Assembly (NCBI GenBank): GCA_009919445.1
Contig: RGBY01000111.1
Span: forward strand, 1 to 7,860
DNA: 7,860 bases
Direction of reading: 5' to 3'
Source: Planctomycetia bacterium
GTDB taxonomy: Bacteria > Planctomycetota > Planctomycetia > Pirellulales > UBA1268
Shown here: one piece after another, positions 4,839 through 7,860 of the stretch
Layout: the number at the start of each line of letters is the position of its first letter
Numbering within the stretch: the first letter of the stretch is position 1
Position numbers and translations under genes: made by a program
The notes under the pieces: model-generated
What the model saw: the letters and a program-made list of their open reading frames with translations, nothing else
Told to the model about the DNA's origin: nothing
Databases searched by the model: none

Positions 4839-6326
4839 CTACTTTCGTTTCTGTTTTCGCTGCGAACCCTGCTTGCGGTTTCTGCCTTTTCCTTGTGGGT
4901 TATCAGTGGCCGACTGGTTGCGGCCCCGGGGTCGGCTGGCTGCGGCATCAAAATCGGGGTTTGGTCCAACGGGGAGAGCTGCCTGGGTATCCTGTTGCCA
5001 TTGGGTGAGCAGCCGCAGGAGTTCTTTCGTTTTTGCAGGAGATCGTGTCGCGAGATCGACAGTCTCGCCAGGATCTTGGGCGAGATCATAAAGTTCAACA
5101 CGCCCGCCGTTTTCAAAGAACTGGAGCAGTTTGAAATTGCCTTGCCGGATGGCGCTTGTCGGAGGAGAAGGCCCCACATAACACGGAAAGTGCCAGAAGA
5201 GCGGTCGAGCCGGAGGGACGCGAGTGCCACGAAGCAACGGGACAAGGCTGATGCCGTCAAGCTGATGGCCAGCAGGTGCAGAGGTGTTGGTGAGTTCGAG
5301 CAAGGTTGGGTAGATGTCGATGCTGGCGGTGGGGAGGTCACTGCGACGCCCCGGTCGTTCAATGCCGGCTCCGGTCATCACCAGCGGGACACGGAGGCCA
5401 CCTTCGTAGAGTTCCCCCTTTCCGCCATGAAGTGGCCGCGTGTACTGCCTGGTACCGCCGTTGTCTGATGTGAAGATCAGCAGGGTGTTGTCGGTGAGGT
5501 GGAGTCGTTCCAGGGCCGATACGATTCGGCCCACGTTCTGATCCACCGCCTCAACGGTTGCGGCATAGGCCGGATCGTTGCGGCTGTCGTCATTGGAGCC
5601 GTGTTTCTGTTGGTACTTGCGGAGGAGGTCGGGCTTTGGCTCAAACGGGGCATGAATAGCATGGTCGGGCAGATAGGCGAAGAAGGGGCGGTCACGATTG
5701 GCGGTGATGAATTCCAAGGTGGCGTCGGTGAGCCGGTCGCTGAGATACCTGCCGTCATCGGCGAAGTACGCATCCTTCGCGAAGCCTAGGTTTTCCGGGA
5801 AGACAACGGTGTCGAAGCCTTGGCCTCCCGGAGTCACCGGGCCACTGCGGCCGCGGCCCAGGTTCCACATGCCGAAGAAGCCGGTAGCGTAGCCACCTGA
5901 CCTGAGTGCCTCTGCCATGGTGACGACGTCTGGGGAAAGCTCCGCCCTGCTTTCGGCTGCCAAAAGCTTGTGCCAGGGTGATCCCCGTGGCTGTCGAGGA
6001 TCAACAACGGTGTAGATGCCATGGCGAGGTGGGTACTGGCCTGACATCAGGCAGGCTCGGGTGGGCGCGCAGTTGGGAGCGCTCGCATAGGCCTGATCAA
6101 AGACGATCCCACGGCGGGCGAGTCGGTCAAGGTTGGGCGTTTCGATGAACTCGTTGCCCATGAAGCCCACATCCCGCCAGCCCATGTCGTCGATGAAAAT
6201 GAGGATGACGTTGGGTGGGTGAGGGGGTTCGGCGACCGTGGTGTCAGGAGTGAACATGGCAACTGCTGCGGCGAGCAGGGGCCATGTCAGGCAGGCAGAC
6301 CAGTGCCGGATGAGTGGGGGCATCAT
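4839..6326 (-). CDS. Secreted sulfatase, formylglycine type, with two altered active-site residues
   Basis: A 495-residue sulfatase/alkaline-phosphatase-superfamily protein, a normal family length. Residues 1-32 are a signal peptide (hydrophobic 11-25, likely cut after TTVA), so it acts in the periplasm or outside. Motifs seen: metal ligands D46-D47 in IDDMGW; the formylglycine motif C86-A-P-T-R90 in NCAPTRACLMSGQYP; His222/His225 in DHAIHAPFE; SDNGG (287-291); and Lys303 in HGGKGELYEGG. Missing: the usual GKWHLG reads GMWNLG (152-157), so the Lys and His that contact the formylglycine/sulfate in characterised arylsulfatases are Met153 and Asn155. Residues 467-495 are a Lys/Arg/Gln-rich tail. 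The start overlaps the upstream gene (ATGATG), with AAAGGA (6339-6334) 7 nt before. Known: sulfatases hydrolyse sulfate esters, and planctomycetes carry many. Inferred: altered mechanism, a non-sulfate substrate, or a binding-only relative. The family call is firm; activity and substrate are open. Confidence 0.93.
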   Translation of the reverse strand: MMPPLIRHWSACLTWPLLAAAVAMFTPDTTVAEPPHPPNVILIFIDDMGWRDVGFMGNEFIETPNLDRLARRGIVFDQAYASAPNCAPTRACLMSGQYPPRHGIYTVVDPRQPRGSPWHKLLAAESRAELSPDVVTMAEALRSGGYATGFFGMWNLGRGRSGPVTPGGQGFDTVVFPENLGFAKDAYFADDGRYLSDRLTDATLEFITANRDRPFFAYLPDHAIHAPFEPKPDLLRKYQQKHGSNDDSRNDPAYAATVEAVDQNVGRIVSALERLHLTDNTLLIFTSDNGGTRQYTRPLHGGKGELYEGGLRVPLVMTGAGIERPGRRSDLPTASIDIYPTLLELTNTSAPAGHQLDGISLVPLLRGTRVPPARPLFWHFPCYVGPSPPTSAIRQGNFKLLQFFENGGRVELYDLAQDPGETVDLATRSPAKTKELLRLLTQWQQDTQAALPVGPNPDFDAAASRPRGRNQSATDNPQGKGRNRKQGSQRKQKRK

Positions 6327-6340
6327 TGGGGTGTCCTTTC
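6321..6340 (-). promoter_or_regulatory. ATGATG junction with ribosome binding site: translational coupling
   Basis: The TGA of the YHYH-PEBP gene (6325-6323) sits inside ATGATG (6326-6321). It therefore overlaps the first sulfatase ATG by 4 nt (ATGA) and the second by 1 nt (TGATG). AAAGGA (6339-6334) lies within the end of the upstream gene, 7 nt before the first ATG. Either start gives a protein differing by one Met. The arrangement implies co-transcription and coupled translation. Confidence 0.75.
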
Positions 6341-7860
6341 AACCTGAAGGTCGAGTGTTCCTGTCGCGAGCGTGATTGGCATGATGGTCTCCAAGAGTTC
6401 AGGGCGAGTGGCCCCCTGCGGCGACCGGTCGGGAACCTCACTGAGTGCGTAGACAGTGAGGTGATAGGTCTTGAGACCTGGCCCCTGCGAGCAAGGTGGC
6501 TCGTAGGCCTGCCGTCCACGGTCATTGCGACCCAGCACAGGTCCGCTGGACGTACCTGTTGGCAGTCGCACGCCCTGAGGAAGTGAGGAAGTGCTGGGTG
6601 GGATGTGAGTGACAACCCAGTACGACTTTTCCTGGTCAGGCGCGGTATGCCAGAGGCTGATTGCCACTGACCGAGTGCCGGAGGGAAGCCCACTCCAGGC
6701 AACTGCCGGCGAAACCCCCGCACCATCACAGGTGCAGGCCGTAAGCAGACGCCCCGTTGCAGAGCACGACTGACTTGTGACCCTCAGACCCCCACTATCA
6801 GGAAGAGCTGTTTGCTGGTTCTCGCCGAATGTCCGTTCGCCTGCGGTGGGTCGCGGCTGCTTGGCATCGCGGTTTCCCCCGCGAGTTTTCTTCTCCCGTT
6901 TTTTGGTTTCGGAAGACTGCTTCCGTTTTTCTGGTTTTGCTGGTGTGGTGTTGCTCGCAGAAGACCGCGGCTGCCGATAGGTTTCGGTTCGGCTCGTCCC
7001 GTCCGGGCTGGTGAAGGTGAAGACGAGACTGCCATCAGCTGTCTGACGATAGGCCACCGCACCGGGCTGGCTGCCGATTTGATACGTCAGCTTGGCCTGG
7101 CTGGTTCCATCCGACTCATAACTGGTAATCGTGGCACCACGCAGCGGTGGGAGGGCTGGGCGAATGGGCCTGGCCCGGGGCTGTGGATCGACCTGCCCAT
7201 CGCGTTCGACCACTTCCCCATGGAAGCCACCGTTGAGGTAGGGATACTGCGGTGTGGCGTGGTAGTGATAGTCCCCAGCTGGGCCGATATGCCCATTGCA
7301 GGCATCCAGGTTTTTGACAGCGCTCCCATCAGGTTCGCGATAGCCATAAATGGCATAGCCATCCAGGGCATAGGCAATGGGCTGCGCGTTGCCGACAATC
7401 TTCTGCAGATGGACCGGTGCGATGTGATAGTGGTAGTCATCGGCACGGCCGCAATGGCCACCAAAGTGATCCAGTTCGCCGATGAGGAAGGCGTCTTCGC
7501 CACGATTGTTCAGTGGATTGAAGATGGGAATGCCGTTTACGGCTACCGCAATTGCACCGCGGAGGAAAGCATTTTTCGTCGTCTGTGGCTTGTCTGCAGG
7601 GACCGGATGGAGAGGAATCTGCCAGGCATTCTCGCCCACGTAGGCTTGAGGCAGTGGGACCTGTTGCTGCCAGGCAGTAATTCCCACCATGAGTGGATGG
7701 TGGGGGATGCCGCGAGATTCAACAAAAAACGTGTCCCGGTCACTGCGGGTCTGAATCTCTCCGCGGGCAACGAAAGGGGCAAAAGCGGCTGCGATGGCCG
7801 TGGTAGCCTCAGTGCGAGAACGGGTGTCAGACGGTGGAGATGACCGGCGTCGATCATTCT
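6323..7860 (-). CDS. YHYH-domain protein fused to a divergent PEBP-like domain (partial, N-terminus off the right edge)
   Basis: Seen: the frame stays open from the stop at 6323-6325 past ATG 7690 to 7858 without any ATG, GTG or TTG in the last 168 nt. Those codons read as protein joining smoothly to the domain (FVESRGIPHHPL), so the true start is beyond the window; 511 residues are visible. Numbering from 7858, a YHYH domain covers about 35-235, with GITAWQQQVPLPQ (59-71), NAWQIPLHPVPA (77-88), two copies of YHYH (142-145 and 197-200) and DGYAIYGY (166-173). A beta-rich stretch follows (about 240-295), then a Lys/Arg-rich linker (about 301-338). A PEBP/YbhB-like domain covers about 358-506: CDGAGVSPAVAWSGLPSGTRS, YWVVTHIPP, LGRNDRGR, YHLTVYAL. 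The PEBP pocket is degenerate: HW is YW and GPCPP is PPCSQ. The YHYH function is unknown; such proteins are usually exported, but the signal peptide would lie outside the window. First gene of an operon with the sulfatase. Confidence 0.9.
   Translation of the reverse strand, partial: NDRRRSSPPSDTRSRTEATTAIAAAFAPFVARGEIQTRSDRDTFFVESRGIPHHPLMVGITAWQQQVPLPQAYVGENAWQIPLHPVPADKPQTTKNAFLRGAIAVAVNGIPIFNPLNNRGEDAFLIGELDHFGGHCGRADDYHYHIAPVHLQKIVGNAQPIAYALDGYAIYGYREPDGSAVKNLDACNGHIGPAGDYHYHATPQYPYLNGGFHGEVVERDGQVDPQPRARPIRPALPPLRGATITSYESDGTSQAKLTYQIGSQPGAVAYRQTADGSLVFTFTSPDGTSRTETYRQPRSSASNTTPAKPEKRKQSSETKKREKKTRGGNRDAKQPRPTAGERTFGENQQTALPDSGGLRVTSQSCSATGRLLTACTCDGAGVSPAVAWSGLPSGTRSVAISLWHTAPDQEKSYWVVTHIPPSTSSLPQGVRLPTGTSSGPVLGRNDRGRQAYEPPCSQGPGLKTYHLTVYALSEVPDRSPQGATRPELLETIMPITLATGTLDLQVERTPQ

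Noticed and set aside
7688..7690. ATG 7690 as the start of the YHYH gene
   Set aside because: The YHYH domain clearly begins upstream of it, and the frame is open to the window edge without another start codon. The gene is therefore 5'-partial.
6812..7843. 343-residue open frame on the plus strand
   Set aside because: It is fully antisense to the YHYH-PEBP gene, whose frame carries clear domain motifs. The plus-strand translation shows no recognisable motif.
7543..7857. 104-residue minus-strand frame at the right edge
   Set aside because: It overlaps in another frame the open upstream part of the YHYH gene, which reads as genuine domain sequence (FVESRGIPHHPL).

Overview
The window looks like chromosomal DNA of a GC-rich planctomycete, most likely of the Pirellula/Rhodopirellula/Planctomyces side. 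The grounds are a secreted formylglycine-type sulfatase, a YHYH-domain exported protein, a Rho factor with a Gly/Arg-rich N-terminus, and a 247-residue protein of a type I recall mainly from planctomycetes. This is an assignment by family content; no taxonomic marker is present. I see no tRNA, rRNA, insertion sequence, integrase or CRISPR array.

Layout from left to right. (1) Positions 1-1684, minus strand: an unbroken frame running off the left edge. It encodes an exported protein with a thioredoxin-like domain that has lost its CxxC, followed by about 400 residues of Pro/Ala/Ser/Thr/Glu-rich tail. (2) Positions 1685-2506: a divergent intergenic region of about 820 bp. On the minus side it holds two overlapping, mutually exclusive hairpins (attenuator-like), two more hairpins and a C8 tract. 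On the plus side it holds a plausible sigma-70-type promoter far upstream of rho. I find no convincing gene in it. (3) Positions 2507-3859, plus strand: rho, with the RNA-binding and ATPase domains intact and the usual N-terminal helical domain replaced by a Gly/Gln/Arg-rich segment. (4) Positions 3860-4073: a diverged duplicate of the rho 3' end, a probable intrinsic terminator, and directly abutting it a near-consensus promoter. (5) Positions 4074-4817, plus strand: a 247-residue conserved protein of unknown function. (6) Positions 4839-7860, minus strand, convergent with (5): a two-gene operon. The upstream gene (partial at its 5' end) encodes a YHYH domain fused to a divergent PEBP-like domain. 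It overlaps, at an ATGATG junction, the start of a secreted sulfatase that lacks two of the usual active-site residues.

Working together: rho and the 247-residue protein each appear to have their own promoter, so they are probably separate units. The YHYH-PEBP protein and the sulfatase are almost certainly co-transcribed and translationally coupled. The sulfatase has a signal peptide and the YHYH protein is expected to be exported, and both carry a Lys/Arg-rich disordered stretch, which would suit work on anionic (for example sulfated) polymers; that last step is inference. The most unusual items are the degenerate sulfatase next to the YHYH-PEBP fusion, the Cys-less thioredoxin-like protein and its attenuator-like leader, and the RGG-like N-terminus of Rho.
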